This document shows, piece by piece, positions 36,714 through 53,401 of a DNA stretch of 64,000 bases. The DNA is from Acuticoccus sp965213555 (lineage in GTDB: Bacteria; Pseudomonadota; Alphaproteobacteria; Rhizobiales; Amorphaceae). The notes under the pieces are model-generated. The model was not told the DNA's origin. It worked only from the letters and a program-made list of their open reading frames with translations, and did no database searches. Both the position numbers and the translations under genes were made by a program. The stretch spans positions 3,348,001-3,412,000 of the forward strand of contig NZ_OZ243890.1 in the NCBI RefSeq assembly GCF_965213555.1, in the 5' to 3' direction. Within the stretch, counting starts at the first letter, position 1. The number at the start of each line of letters is the position of its first letter.

Positions 36714-36945
36714 TCAGACCGCGACCTTGTGGCGGAAGCCCTGGAGGGCGTCCTCGCCGCTCGACGCCCATGGGGCCGCAGCCGGCATCGGGTACGATCG
36801 CTCGACGAGGGACTTCGCACGCCCTCGATCCGGGCGGCGCGGTTCACGGTGTTGCCGTACACCGTGAACCCCTGCCGCCTCGTCGAGCCGACGCTGCCGC
36901 CGGCGAGCGGACCCGACGCGAGGTCCCCGGCAGCCCGCGTTGCTC
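36714..36945 (-). pseudogene. C-terminal fragment of a second class III cyclase
   Basis: Minus strand reads GSVGSTRRQGFTVYGNTVNRAARIEGV, the conserved cyclase segment carrying the Asn and Arg of the active site. A frameshift leads to AKSLVERSYPMPAAAPWASSGEDALQGFRHKVAV-stop at 36714. Metal-binding half not found. It has the same orientation as the intact cyclase 150 bp away, probably an old tandem copy. Confidence 0.6.
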
Positions 36946-37289
36946 CGCCTGCAGCAGACGCTCAAGCTGCGTCGCGTTCGGCGCCTCGCGTCCCGGCCGG
37001 AAGCTCGCGACCGCCCGGTGCAAGGCGGACGACGTTCCCCCAGCGCCAGCATGGCGACCAGCGCCGACCATTGGCGGGCGCGAGGGGGGCGTTGGCTCGT
37101 CGGGCGACGCGGCCACATCATTTCCCTTAGTGCGACTGAAGAGGACGGTCGGGGAACACGAGCGAAGGAGCGTGCGTCGGTCGGCGGTCTCCGTTGCACG
37201 GCGCGCCCTCAGCGCGTGTTCGTCCGTGCTCGCTCGGCGCCGCATGGCACGAGGCCGTGCCGCTCGCAGAAGCAGGTGGCCGCGTCGTC

Positions 37290-37580
37290 CGTCCTGGGCC
37301 GCATGAGGCGGAACGGACGAGTTCGGACAGGAGCACACCGCCGACGCCCGCGCCATGGTGCGCCTGATCGACGTAGAGGTGCTGCCAACGCCCGATCGTT
37401 GCGTGACCGGCGAAGGGGGCGACGCGCAGCCCGCCGAAGCCGACGAGGGCGTCGTCCTCGCGCGCCTCGAGCGAGACCTCGCCAGAAGCTTCGAATCGGT
37501 TGGCCCCGCTCGCCCGTTCGGGTGCGAGGCGGGCCCGATGCGATGACCGTCGGACGCGGCCTCTCGGCCAGTGCCAAGAC
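37290..37580 (-). pseudogene. GNAT acetyltransferase remnant
   Basis: In one minus-strand frame: FEASGEVSLEAREDDALVGFGGLRVAPFAGHATIGRW, split over several lines, then QHLYVDQAHHGAGVGGVLLSELVR, the acetyl-CoA-binding motif A layout (LYV...GxGxGxxLL). The start and the C-terminal third do not read sensibly. The rest of the 36945-37290 stretch shows nothing I can support. Confidence 0.4.
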
Positions 37581-37618
37581 GCCGTGCGGCCGCAGCGTGC
37601 CCGGCGCGATGCTGAGCG

Positions 37619-39664
<2,046 letters not shown>

Positions 39665-39851
39665 CGGGTCTCCAACTCGCGTTGTTTCGCGGACGCATGC
39701 CCCGGGCGAACGCGACCGCACGGGGCCGGCAAGCGCTAGGGCACGCTCGCGCACGACCGGTGCCCACGACAAGGTTCGGCCGTACGTCCGGTAGGTTCCA
39801 TCCGGGTTTGGTAGATAACGCGCCGTTGGCCGCGCGCAAGGACTGGGGCAA

Positions 39852-41759
39852 TCATCGGAATTGCCCGGGCACCGCGTCGGTTCCCGCCGAGGTTCTCCTG
39901 CGACGCAGCGTAGCGGCCTCGTCGGCGAGGGCGCGCTCGGCCTCCTGCAGGGCGACGGCACGGGCCTGCAACGCCGCGGACAGGCGCAGCAGGCGCTCGT
40001 CGTCCGCGTCGCGGTCGACGAGCCGTCGCGGCTCGCCGATGAGCTCGGCGCGCGCAGTGCGCAGCGTCAGGCGGTCGAGGAAGAGGACGAGGCAACGCTC
40101 CAGGAACGCGTCGTCGGGGCGGCAGTCCAGGATGGAGAAGCGCGCCAGGAGGCGGGGGCCGACGGCGGCGCTCGCATCACCCCACACCTCGGCGAGGCAC
40201 ATGCCGCCGCTTGCCGGGATCGTTTTGATGAGCTCGGCCGCCGTCGCAGGCCCCTCGGCAGCATGGGCCTCCACGAGGAGCGCTGCAAAGCCGGCGTTGG
40301 CCTCGCTGGAGAACAGTTCCGCCGTCAAGCGCTCACCGTATCGCCCTAGGAGCTCCGGCCTCAGGAGGAGGAGGCCGAGGACGATGCGCTCGAGGTCGAG
40401 GAGGGCGCGGTCCGCCGCCGGCGCCGTCATGGGGGACGGCGGGGCGAGCGCGCGCGCGGGGGATGCGCCCGACCGCTCGGCGCGCTGGCTGCGGCGCAAC
40501 GCGAACGCCCTGTCACGCAGGGCCGTGCGGTAGAGCCCCGCGACGGCACCGTCGCTTATGGTCGCAGCGAGCGCGTCGAGCCGTACGACGAGCGCCGCGT
40601 GCCGCTCGGGGGTGTCGACGCCGCGCTCCGTCTCGCGGGAGAACACGGCGTCCACCAGCGGGACCGCCCGCTTGACCAGGGCCTCGAAGCCGGCGGCGCC
40701 GTCCGTCCGCACGAGGTCGTCGGGGTCCTGCCCGTCCGGCAGATGGAGGACTTGGACGGAGCGGCCACCCGACAGGAGCGGCAGCGCGCGGTCGATGACG
40801 CGCTTGGCTGCGTCGCGGCCGGCGCGGTCGCCGTCAAAGGTGAGGATCGGCTCGTCGGCGAGCTGCCAGGCCAGGGCGAGCTGGGCCTCGGTCAGCGCCG
40901 TGCCGCAGCTTGCCACCACCTCCTCAACGCCGGCCGCCGCGAGCGCGACCGCGTCGAGGTACCCCTCGACGATGAAGAGCCGGCCGGTCCGTCGCGCCGG
41001 TGCGCGGGCGCGGTGCGCGTTGAACAACACGCTCGACTTGTCGAACAGCGTCCCCTGGGGCGAGTTGAGGTACTTCGGGTCGCGACCGTCCAGCGACCGG
41101 CCGCCGAAGCCGACGAGGCGGCCCCGAGCGTCGTGGATCGGCACCATGAGGCGACCGACGAAGCGCTCGCGCAGGCGCCCGTCCCGCCGGACGGCGAGGC
41201 CGGCGCATTCGAGGTTGGCCTCGCCGAACCCCTGGGCCGAGAGAACGCGCGCGAGCGAACCAGCCGCCGTCGGGGCGAGCCCGAAGCCGAACGCGCGCAG
41301 CACCTCCGCGCCGAAGCCTCGCCCCGTCGCGTAGTCGCGCGCGGCGCGGCCGGAGGGCGACCACAGGGTCGCCTCGTAGTGCGCCGCCGCGGCCTCCAAG
41401 GCGGCACGGTCGGCGTCGCGCCGGCGGGTCGCCTCCGGCACCGGTGCGTCCGGCTCGGGCAGCGCCACGCCCGCCTCCGCCGCCAGCGCCTTCACCGCGT
41501 CGACGAAGTCCAGCCCGCCATGGTCGGTGAGGAAGCTGATGTGGTCGCCGGACTGCTGGCAGCCAAAGCAGTGATAGAACCCGCGACGGTCGTCCACGTG
41601 GAAGGACGGCGTCCGCTCCTGGTGGAACGGGCAGCACGCCCAATGGTCGCCCCGCGCCGGTTGCGACTTGCGCCGGTCGAAGGTCACCACGCGCCCCACG
41701 ATCGACGACAGCGGGACGCGATCGCGGAGGTCGGTCAGGAAGTCCTGTGTGAAGCGCAT
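39852..41759 (-). CDS. dnaG: DNA primase DnaG
   Basis: 635 aa from the ATG at 41759 (MRFTQDFLTDLRDRVPLSSIVG). The N-terminal CHC2 zinc-binding domain reads CCPFHQERTPSFHVDDRRGF then YHCFGCQQSGD. The RNA-polymerase domain has ERFVGRLMVPIHDARGRLVGFGGRSL and the TOPRIM motif LFIVEGYLDAVAL with DGDRAGRDAA. The C-terminal DnaB-interacting region is variable, as usual. Makes RNA primers at the replication fork; essential. Followed by rpoD. Confidence 0.97.
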   Translation of the reverse strand: MRFTQDFLTDLRDRVPLSSIVGRVVTFDRRKSQPARGDHWACCPFHQERTPSFHVDDRRGFYHCFGCQQSGDHISFLTDHGGLDFVDAVKALAAEAGVALPEPDAPVPEATRRRDADRAALEAAAAHYEATLWSPSGRAARDYATGRGFGAEVLRAFGFGLAPTAAGSLARVLSAQGFGEANLECAGLAVRRDGRLRERFVGRLMVPIHDARGRLVGFGGRSLDGRDPKYLNSPQGTLFDKSSVLFNAHRARAPARRTGRLFIVEGYLDAVALAAAGVEEVVASCGTALTEAQLALAWQLADEPILTFDGDRAGRDAAKRVIDRALPLLSGGRSVQVLHLPDGQDPDDLVRTDGAAGFEALVKRAVPLVDAVFSRETERGVDTPERHAALVVRLDALAATISDGAVAGLYRTALRDRAFALRRSQRAERSGASPARALAPPSPMTAPAADRALLDLERIVLGLLLLRPELLGRYGERLTAELFSSEANAGFAALLVEAHAAEGPATAAELIKTIPASGGMCLAEVWGDASAAVGPRLLARFSILDCRPDDAFLERCLVLFLDRLTLRTARAELIGEPRRLVDRDADDERLLRLSAALQARAVALQEAERALADEAATLRRRRTSAGTDAVPGQFR

Positions 41760-41947
41760 GGGGGTTGTTAGCACGCCATGCGACCTTGCCGGACGGGCGC
41801 GGCCCACCCATGCCCGCAACCCCCAGCTTGCGCATCCCAGAAAGCACGGCGCCCGCAGCGTTCCGTGCGGTCCGCCGAGGAACGTGAGGCGCGCCCTCAC
41901 GCGTTCTTGGCACGTCGGTCGGCGCCACGGCCCGGTCGGTCTGCAAC

Positions 41948-43576
41948 GTGCGAGGCGCAGGCGCGCCCCGTGAACCTCGTGTCCCCGGAGAGTCGAACTT
42001 GGCCTACGCGACCCATCACGCGAGCGATGCCTCAGCCCTTCTCGAGGGTTCGGCATGGTCCGGCGCGGTGTCCTACGCGCTCGCCAGCACCGTCGGGGGC
42101 GGGCACTACGCGGGCACGCATGTCGTCGCGCCCCCGCCGGGGTTCGCCGAGGCCGTCGCCCGGGTGTTCGCGGAGGTGGCGCGCTTCACCAACCTCGAGG
42201 TCACACGAACCGCCGCGTCGAAGTCGGACGTCGTCGTGCACGTCGCCGACACCCTCGCCTACGCAGCCAGCACGATGCCGCTCGGGGGCTACGCGTTCTT
42301 CCCCGGTGAGGCTCCCGAGGCGGGCGACGTCTGGCTCGGGACGAACCGGGCTGGCGACGTTGTGCTGGGGCGGCTCGGCTACCGCACGCTGATGCACGAG
42401 ATCGGTCACGCGCTCGGCCTCAAGCACCCGCATGAGCACGGCGACGGCGGGCAACTCGGCTCGGCGCACGACGGGGCGGAGTGGTCGGTGATGAGCAGCC
42501 GCTCCCACGGCGGTGGCGACATCGGCCTCGGCGTCGAGACGAGCGGCCATTCGGAGACCTTCATGACGCTCGACATCGCCGCGCTCCAGTCCCTCTACGG
42601 GGCGAACTACTCCGACCGCGGCGACGACGTGTACACGTTCGACCCTGCGCAGCGGGTCATGCTGCGAGCCGTCTGGGACGGCGGCGGCAACGACACCTAC
42701 GACTTTTCCCAGTACACCAACGGGCTCGTCATCGACCTCACGCCGGGGCGCTGGTCGACGACCGGCCAGGAGCCCCACCTCAACCGCGCGCAGACGCTCT
42801 CGTCCGGGGAGGCTCCGGTCTACGCGAGCGGCAGCGTCCACAACGCGCACCTCGTCGACGGCAACTGGCGCTCCGCGATCGAGAATGCGCGCGGCGGCAG
42901 CGGCGACGACACCATCACCGGCAGCGCCGTGCGCAACCGCCTCGACGGTGGCGCCGGCGACGACGTGCTCGACGGTGGCGCCGGCGCGGACCGGCTCGTC
43001 GGAGGGGAGGGCGCGGACACCCTGTTCGGCGGTGACGGCAACGACTGGCTGCGCGGCGGCGCGAGTGACGACGAGCTGTTCGGCGGCGACGGGCGAGACA
43101 CGATCGTCGGCGATCGCGGCGACGACGTGCTCGAGGGCGGCGACGGCGTCGACCTCCTCTCCGGCGGACGTGGGGCCGACCTCCTGACGGACGACGGCGT
43201 GACGGCCGACACGCTGAACGGCGGGCGCGGCCGGGACACGATCATCGGCGGCGCCGGCGACGACCGGCTGATGGGCGGCGGCGGCTCCGACTCCCTGTTC
43301 GGGGGCGACGGCGCGGACAGGATCGTCGGCGGCCGCGGGGTCGACACCCTCACCGGCGGCGCCGGTGCTGACACGTTCGTCGTCTTCGGCAGGGGTGCGG
43401 GCGACACCATCACCGACTTCACGCCCGGCGAGGACAAGCTCGACGTCACCGACCCCGGCGCGGCGCTGCGCTCCGCGGCCCAGGTCGGGGCCGACACCGT
43501 GATGGTCATCGGTCGATCCAAGCTGACCCTCGCCGACGTCGCCATCGCCGAGCTTTCGGAGGTGGACGTCTTCTAG
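41948..43576 (+). CDS. Serralysin-like RTX zinc metalloprotease
   Basis: 542 aa from GTG 41948; a TTG at about 41999 (LAYATHHASDA) may be the real start because the first 17 residues look unlike the family. Catalytic motif HEIGHALGLKHPH (HExxHxxGxxH) is followed by the Met-turn WSVMSSRSH and a serralysin C-terminal domain (YGANYSDRGDDVYTFD). About 15 calcium-binding nonapeptide repeats of the GGxGxDxLx type span residues 320-470, then GADTFVVFGRGAGDTITDF, the terminal domain seen in type I-secreted proteins. Likely secreted to the medium. No ABC/HlyD/TolC exporter is in the window. Confidence 0.9.
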   Translation: MRGAGAPREPRVPGESNLAYATHHASDASALLEGSAWSGAVSYALASTVGGGHYAGTHVVAPPPGFAEAVARVFAEVARFTNLEVTRTAASKSDVVVHVADTLAYAASTMPLGGYAFFPGEAPEAGDVWLGTNRAGDVVLGRLGYRTLMHEIGHALGLKHPHEHGDGGQLGSAHDGAEWSVMSSRSHGGGDIGLGVETSGHSETFMTLDIAALQSLYGANYSDRGDDVYTFDPAQRVMLRAVWDGGGNDTYDFSQYTNGLVIDLTPGRWSTTGQEPHLNRAQTLSSGEAPVYASGSVHNAHLVDGNWRSAIENARGGSGDDTITGSAVRNRLDGGAGDDVLDGGAGADRLVGGEGADTLFGGDGNDWLRGGASDDELFGGDGRDTIVGDRGDDVLEGGDGVDLLSGGRGADLLTDDGVTADTLNGGRGRDTIIGGAGDDRLMGGGGSDSLFGGDGADRIVGGRGVDTLTGGAGADTFVVFGRGAGDTITDFTPGEDKLDVTDPGAALRSAAQVGADTVMVIGRSKLTLADVAIAELSEVDVF

Positions 43577-43626
43577 CGTCCGAGGCAGATCGTGCAGGAA
43601 CCCTTGCACGCCACGAAGGGACGCCC

Positions 43627-44784
43627 GTGAAGATCACCGCGATCCGCAGCCACCTCCTCGGCTACGAGCTGCCCGAGCCGCTCGGCTACTCGCAGCAGAT
43701 GTACCGCCACAGGACCGCACACCTCGTCGAGGTGACGACCGACGACGGCCCCACCGGGTGGGGCGAGTGCTTCGGCGCAGGTCCGGTGGCACGGGCGAAC
43801 AGGACCATCGTGGAGGAGGTGATCGCGCCGCGCCTCCTCGGCCGCGACCCGCTCGACCGCGAGGTCCTATGGCACGAGGTCTACAACGGCCTGCGCGACC
43901 ATGGCCGCGGCGGCATGCCGCTCGAAGCGCTGTCGGGCATCGACATCGCGCTCTGGGACATCGCCGGCAAGGCTGCAGGGATGTCCCTGTCGCGTCTCCT
44001 CGGCGGCCGATTCCGCGATCGCGTCCCGGTCTACGGGTACGGGATGATGCTGCGCGAGTTGCCGGACCTCGCCGGTGCCTTCGCCGAGGAGGCGGCGGCG
44101 CTCGAGGCGGCGGGCTTCCGCGCCGTGAAGATGAAGGTTGGGCGGGGTGTCGCCGAGGACGTCCGCCTGGTCGAGGCGGTCCGGCACGCCCTACGCGACA
44201 GCACGCGGCTGATGGTGGACGCCAACCACGCCTACCACACCGCCGACGCCTTCGCCGTGGGCCATGCGCTGGAGCGCCTCGGCGTCCACTGGTTCGAGGA
44301 GCCCGTGGTGCCGGAGGACCTTGAGGGTTACCGCGAGCTGCGCGCGCGGCTCGCCGTCAACATCGCCGGTGGGGAGACCGAGTGCACGCGGTGGGGCTGG
44401 CGCCGGCTGCTCGAGGGACGCTGCCTGTCCATCGCGCAGCCCGAGGTGTGCGCGCTCGGCGGCATCACCGAGTATGCGAAGGTGCTGGCGCTCGCCCACG
44501 CGCACCTGACGCCGGTGATCAATCACGTCTGGGGCTCCGCGCTCGCAGTGGCGGTCAACCTCCAGCTCCTCGCGGCGATGCCCCCGGTGCCCGGCGGCTT
44601 GCACCCCGACGAGCCCATGCTGGAGTACGACACGACGCACAACGCCTTCCTCACCGAGCTCGCGCAGGAGCCGCTCGCCATCGTCGAGGGGGTGGCAAGA
44701 CACGGCCACGTCGACGTTCCCGACCGCCCTGGCCACGGGGTGACGCCCGATCCGGAGGTGCTCCGCCGCTACGCCCTCGTTTGA
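43627..44784 (+). CDS. Mandelate racemase/muconate lactonizing enzyme family protein
   Basis: 385 aa, GTG start with GAAGGGA upstream, 50 bp after the RTX gene. Enolase superfamily: N-terminal capping domain (MKITAIRSHLLGY), KxK base motif in RAVKMKVGRG, and metal ligands DANHAY (Asp), WFEEPVVPED (Glu) and GGETECTR (Glu). The C-terminal acid/base His is in PVINHVWGSA. The residue pairing with that His, usually Asp in QPD, is Glu here (AQPEVCALGG). Members abstract a proton next to a carboxylate to racemise or dehydrate sugar acids. Substrate unknown. The SDR gene 86 bp downstream may act in the same pathway. Confidence 0.9.
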   Translation: MKITAIRSHLLGYELPEPLGYSQQMYRHRTAHLVEVTTDDGPTGWGECFGAGPVARANRTIVEEVIAPRLLGRDPLDREVLWHEVYNGLRDHGRGGMPLEALSGIDIALWDIAGKAAGMSLSRLLGGRFRDRVPVYGYGMMLRELPDLAGAFAEEAAALEAAGFRAVKMKVGRGVAEDVRLVEAVRHALRDSTRLMVDANHAYHTADAFAVGHALERLGVHWFEEPVVPEDLEGYRELRARLAVNIAGGETECTRWGWRRLLEGRCLSIAQPEVCALGGITEYAKVLALAHAHLTPVINHVWGSALAVAVNLQLLAAMPPVPGGLHPDEPMLEYDTTHNAFLTELAQEPLAIVEGVARHGHVDVPDRPGHGVTPDPEVLRRYALV

Positions 44785-44870
44785 TGGATCGGCGAGCCGC
44801 GCGCCTCGGACACCTTGCCTGCGGAGCGCTGCAGGGCCAAGTTGCGTGCCATGGCAACTAGGAGCTTCCG

Positions 44871-45557
44871 ATGGTCGAACCATCTCCCAACGTCGCGCTC
44901 ATCGTCGGTGCAGGGCCAGGCTTCTCCGGGGCGATTGCCCGGCAGCTCCTAGCGCGCGGCTGGCGCGTGGCGCTCGCCTCCCGGCGGGCGGACGCTGCCC
45001 TTGCTGAGGAGCTCGGCGGCCACGCCTACCGCCTCGACGCCGGCGACGCAGCAGCGACGCGGACGCTGTTCGCCGAGGTGGAGCGTGACCTCGGGACGCC
45101 GAGCTTCGTCATGTACAACCCGTCGGCGCGGGTGCGCGGGCCGTTCGTCGAGATCGACCCTGCCGAGGTGGAACGCGCCCTCCGCGTCACCGCCTACGGC
45201 GGCTTCTTGGTGGCGCAGGAGGCGGCGCGGCGCATGGTGGAGGCCGGCGAGGGGAGCATCCTCCTCACCGGGGCGACGGCGTCGATGAAGGGAGTGCCGT
45301 TGTCCGCAGCGTTCGCCATGGGCAAGTTTGCGCTGCGCGGCCTCGCCCAGTCCATGGCCCGCGAGCTTCAGCCCAAGGGCGTCCACGTGCTGCACGTTGT
45401 CATCGACGGTGCGATCCTGCCGCCCGGTGCCGGGACTGGGGACCAGGACAGGCTCGACCCCGAGGCGATCGCCACCACGTGCCTTGCCCTCCTCGACCAG
45501 CCCCGCAGCGCCTGGACCTGGGAGGTGGAGGTCCGCCCCTACGTCGAACGCTTCTGA
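44871..45557 (+). CDS. SDR-family protein with Phe in place of the catalytic Tyr
   Basis: 228 aa. Rossmann start VALIVGAGPGFSGAIARQLLARGW is a variant of the TGxxxGxG cofactor motif, and the Ser region is SILLTGATASMKG. The usual YxxxK reads FAMGK (AAFAMGKFALRGLAQSMAREL), so the proton-donating Tyr is Phe while the Lys remains. The rest (HVVIDGAILPPG) fits the same SDR subgroup. NAD(P) binding is likely, but classical dehydrogenase chemistry is doubtful. Co-oriented with the enolase-superfamily gene. Confidence 0.85.
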   Translation: MVEPSPNVALIVGAGPGFSGAIARQLLARGWRVALASRRADAALAEELGGHAYRLDAGDAAATRTLFAEVERDLGTPSFVMYNPSARVRGPFVEIDPAEVERALRVTAYGGFLVAQEAARRMVEAGEGSILLTGATASMKGVPLSAAFAMGKFALRGLAQSMARELQPKGVHVLHVVIDGAILPPGAGTGDQDRLDPEAIATTCLALLDQPRSAWTWEVEVRPYVERF

Positions 45558-47073
45558 CGCCCCAACGCAGTCGTCGGAACGAAGGCAAATGCTCTCCAAT
45601 CGAAGGACCGTGACACGCCTCCTCGATCCCACGACGTGCTGCGTCGAGGCGGACGCAGCGCCGCTGTTCTTGCGGCACTCTTCCCTGCGGCGGTGCGCTC
45701 GTCGACGTCCGAGACCGAGCGCCACGCCGTTGCCACGCTCGCCGGCACCTTCGTCGCGTCGGCGCCCCGGCACGGCGGGGGCACCCGCTGGGCCCTGGTC
45801 TTCACCCATGCCCTCGACGACGACGTGACGCAGCGCCCGTTCAAGTTCCGCACCCTCGGGCCTACGAGCTCGGCGACGTCGTCGGCTGGGCTGGCAAGGA
45901 CGTCCGTGCCGCGACGTCCGAGGCATGGCCCATCCGCCACGGCCGGCGATCGCCTCGCGCAGGGTCGCGCAGGGCGTCGCGGACGTCGGCGCGGTCGGCG
46001 ACAGGGATCCGATCGGGCCCGACGTCTGCAACGAGGTCGACCGCCGAGGGTCCGTCGTGCGCCCGTCCTTGCGTCAGCGCCGGCGCGGCAGGGCGGCCCT
46101 CGGCCTCGACGAGGGCCTGGATCTTGGGGGCCGGCCGCCGCGCGAGCGTCCCATCGAGGCGTCGTCGGCTGCCTTTGCCGTTGGCGCCATGCTGATGGGA
46201 CGCGCACCGACGAGCCGTCGACGAACTTAAGGTCCCCGGCGTGCGCCTCGGCGAGTTCGGCGAAGCGGCGGTCCGAACGCCGCTTTTGCGCCACCGGTCA
46301 ACCCCAAGAAGATCGCTCTCGACCAAAGAGCCGGAGCATCTGATCCGCGTCTCGGAAGACCCAGCTGCCCTGGCACCGCAAGCTCTACCTCTCCGACCCA
46401 ACCCCATCGAGGCGTTCGGCATGGCGGACCGTGGCCCGACGCCGATCGTTGGGCCGACACCTCAAGCACCGGCTGCGCCAACTCGAAAGTTGGTCGCAGA
46501 GCGCTGCGTGGACGACGACATCGTCCGCACCGAGGGCGACCGCCCGTGGTTCGGCGCACGCCCGCGCGACAAGGAGGTGTGTGCACCGGCCCGCCGGCCC
46601 CGAGCAGCTCCTCCCCGCGGCGGTGCTGCGCCGCTGACGGGCGAGCGCTGATGCGCCCATCGCGATTGGTGGTTGGCTCGCCGCGGGGCCGATCCGTCGT
46701 CGGCCTTCCACCTGTCCCGCAGCCGCAGCGCCATCGACGGTCACGGACGAGGGTTCCGTAGCGCTGCTCAGCATGATCGCGATCGCGCCGCCGCGGGGCA
46801 GCGAGCCTTGGAGCACGACGCCGGTGGGCACCGGCGCCTGAGGGCACCGGCGCCTGTGGGAGGATGGACGTCCTGCTGTCGACCGATCGGAGCCGCTCAG
46901 CGTCGGACCGCTCTAAGGTCGCCGGGGTCGAAAGGCCGGCGGCGATCAGCGCATTCCGGTGTTCGTTGCGGGGGAAGCGAGGTCCGTCCCCGGAGAGTAC
47001 GAACGCCAGCGGCTCGCCGTCATCCGCCTCCAGGGCCAGGAGCTCGACCGGCGTCTTCCGCGAGCTGCCCCCG
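45558..47073. other. 1.5-kb gene-poor region containing an IS5-like remnant
   Basis: Apart from the IS5-like fragment at about 45890-46330, I see no gene. Long frames here are GC-driven and switch among all six frames without a recognisable product. Confidence 0.45.
45890..46330 (-). pseudogene. IS5-like transposase remnant
   Basis: Minus-strand pieces: RRFAELAEAHAGDLKFVDGSSVRV, then in another frame HQHGANGKGSRR, then PKIQALVEAEGRPAAPALTQGRAHD, then DALREAIAGRGGWA. In order and spacing these match the DDE domain of IS5-family (IS427-type) transposases, usually DSTxVRAHQHAAG, TKIH, GQAHD and AYDADALR. At least three frameshifts. Element ends were not identified. Confidence 0.5.
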
Positions 47074-48726
<1,653 letters not shown>

Positions 48727-49015
48727 CGGCCTCGTCCGTCAAGTGTGGAGGGGGTGTGCGCCGGCTTGGCCGAGCGCGCGGCAACACGTGGCAAAGCCGC
48801 CTGCGTTTGGCAAGCGGGGACGCGACATGGACGAGGGGTGGTCAGTGGCCTGATGCGCGCACGCGCCCAGCCCAGCAGGGCCACCGGAGAAGCCTCGGCC
48901 CGTTGGCCAAGGCTAACTCTCGCTCACGGCCTTACCGTTTGCGTTCACCAAGCGGCGACGTCAGCCGGGCCCGGCGTGGGGTCCGACCAACTGCGACGGG
49001 GTCCCACCGGCAACG

Positions 49016-49489
49016 TCAGCTCCAGCGCAGCTCGGTGATCTCATAGGCGCGGGCCCCGCCGGGGGCGGACACCTCCACGGTGTCGCCGACGCCCTTGCCG
49101 ATCAGAGCGCGGGCGATGGGCGAGGAGATGGACACCCGACCGGCCTTCACGTCCGCCTCCACGTCGCCCACGATCTGGTAGCGACGCTCCTGCTCGGTGT
49201 CCTCGTCGACGAGGGTGACGTGGGCGCCGAACTTCACAGTGTCGCCCGACAGCTTCTTAAGGTCGATGACCTCGGCACGCGACAGCATGTCCTCGAGCTC
49301 TGCGATGCGCCCCTCGTTGTGCGACTGCGCCTCCTTGGCCGCATGGTATTCGGCGTTCTCCGAGAGGTCCCCGTGCGCGCGGGCCTCCGAGATCGCCTGG
49401 ATGATCTTGGGGCGCTCCTCGGACGTGCGGCGCTTCAGCTCGCCTTCCAGCGACGCATACCCCTGCGCCGTCATCGGGATCTTTTCCAT
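49016..49489 (-). CDS. greA: Transcription elongation factor GreA
   Basis: 157 aa from the ATG at 49489 (MEKIPMTAQGYASLEGELKRR). N-terminal coiled coil with the acidic tip ARAHGDLSENAEYHAAKEAQ, C-terminal FKBP-like domain (KFGAHVTLVDEDTEQERRYQIVGDVEAD, ISISSPIARALIGKGVGDTVEV in parts). GreA rescues backtracked RNA polymerase by stimulating transcript cleavage. Located 178 bp after carB on the same strand, as often in alphaproteobacteria. Confidence 0.96.
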   Translation of the reverse strand: MEKIPMTAQGYASLEGELKRRTSEERPKIIQAISEARAHGDLSENAEYHAAKEAQSHNEGRIAELEDMLSRAEVIDLKKLSGDTVKFGAHVTLVDEDTEQERRYQIVGDVEADVKAGRVSISSPIARALIGKGVGDTVEVSAPGGARAYEITELRWS

Positions 49490-49666
49490 TGCCGTTCGAA
49501 CTTTCTTATGACGCCGCTCTTCGCGAGCGAAGTGTGATAGTGTCCACCAGAGTCCGGCGAAAAAGCAAGCGCTGACGGTGGGCCGCCGACGATCGTCAGA
49601 GGTAGGATCGCCCAGCGCGCGCCACAAGCGCACGGTCCGCCAGGAACGCCGGTGCGGTCGCCCCGC

Positions 49667-52990
<3,324 letters not shown>

Positions 52991-53104
52991 GGGGGAGCGA
53001 GAAGTCGCAGTGGGACCGGGGAGGGAGGGGATGCCGACCCTATAGGGGAGGTCGGCGACAAACGCGAGGTGGTTTGCGGTATGCTCGCGGCTTCCCCCGT
53101 CGCG

Positions 53105-53383
53105 TCAGTCGTCCTCGCCGTCGTCCTCGGCTGAACCACCCGCCGCCGCACTCGGCTCGTTGGTCGACGACCATTCGACGGTGCGCCCGTCGAACTCCTC
53201 GACCCCGCAGGCGATGGCGTAGCAGGCGAGGCGGACCGTCTTCGGGATCTCCACCGACTTTCCGTCCCGATCGCCGCGCTCGTAGTACTGGATCATGCGC
53301 CGCTTGAGGCCAAGCCGCTCGGCGAGCTCCTTCTGCTTCCACTTGTTCGCTTTGCGCCAGGCGCGGAACTGGTCAGGCGTCAT
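53105..53383 (-). CDS. Small XRE-family transcriptional regulator
   Basis: 92 aa. Helix-turn-helix spans residues 4-34 (PDQFRAWRKANKWKQKELAERLGLKRRMIQYYERG), the XRE pattern. Then a helix KTVRLACYAIACGV, and an acidic low-complexity tail AAAGGSAEDDGEDD. It lies between carB and the YpfJ-type peptidase gene, divergent from the latter. Two copies of a CGCAC-type palindrome lie 19-31 and 52-64 bp upstream of its start, so autoregulation is plausible. Targets unknown. Confidence 0.8.
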   Translation of the reverse strand: MTPDQFRAWRKANKWKQKELAERLGLKRRMIQYYERGDRDGKSVEIPKTVRLACYAIACGVEEFDGRTVEWSSTNEPSAAAGGSAEDDGEDD

Positions 53384-53401
53384 CGTCGCTCACGGAAAAC
53401 A

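Noticed and set aside
42032..43609. 525-codon minus-strand open frame opposite the RTX protease
   Set aside because: It mirrors the calcium repeats; residues are Val/Ala/Glu-rich with no family resemblance, and the plus-strand gene has clear catalytic motifs.
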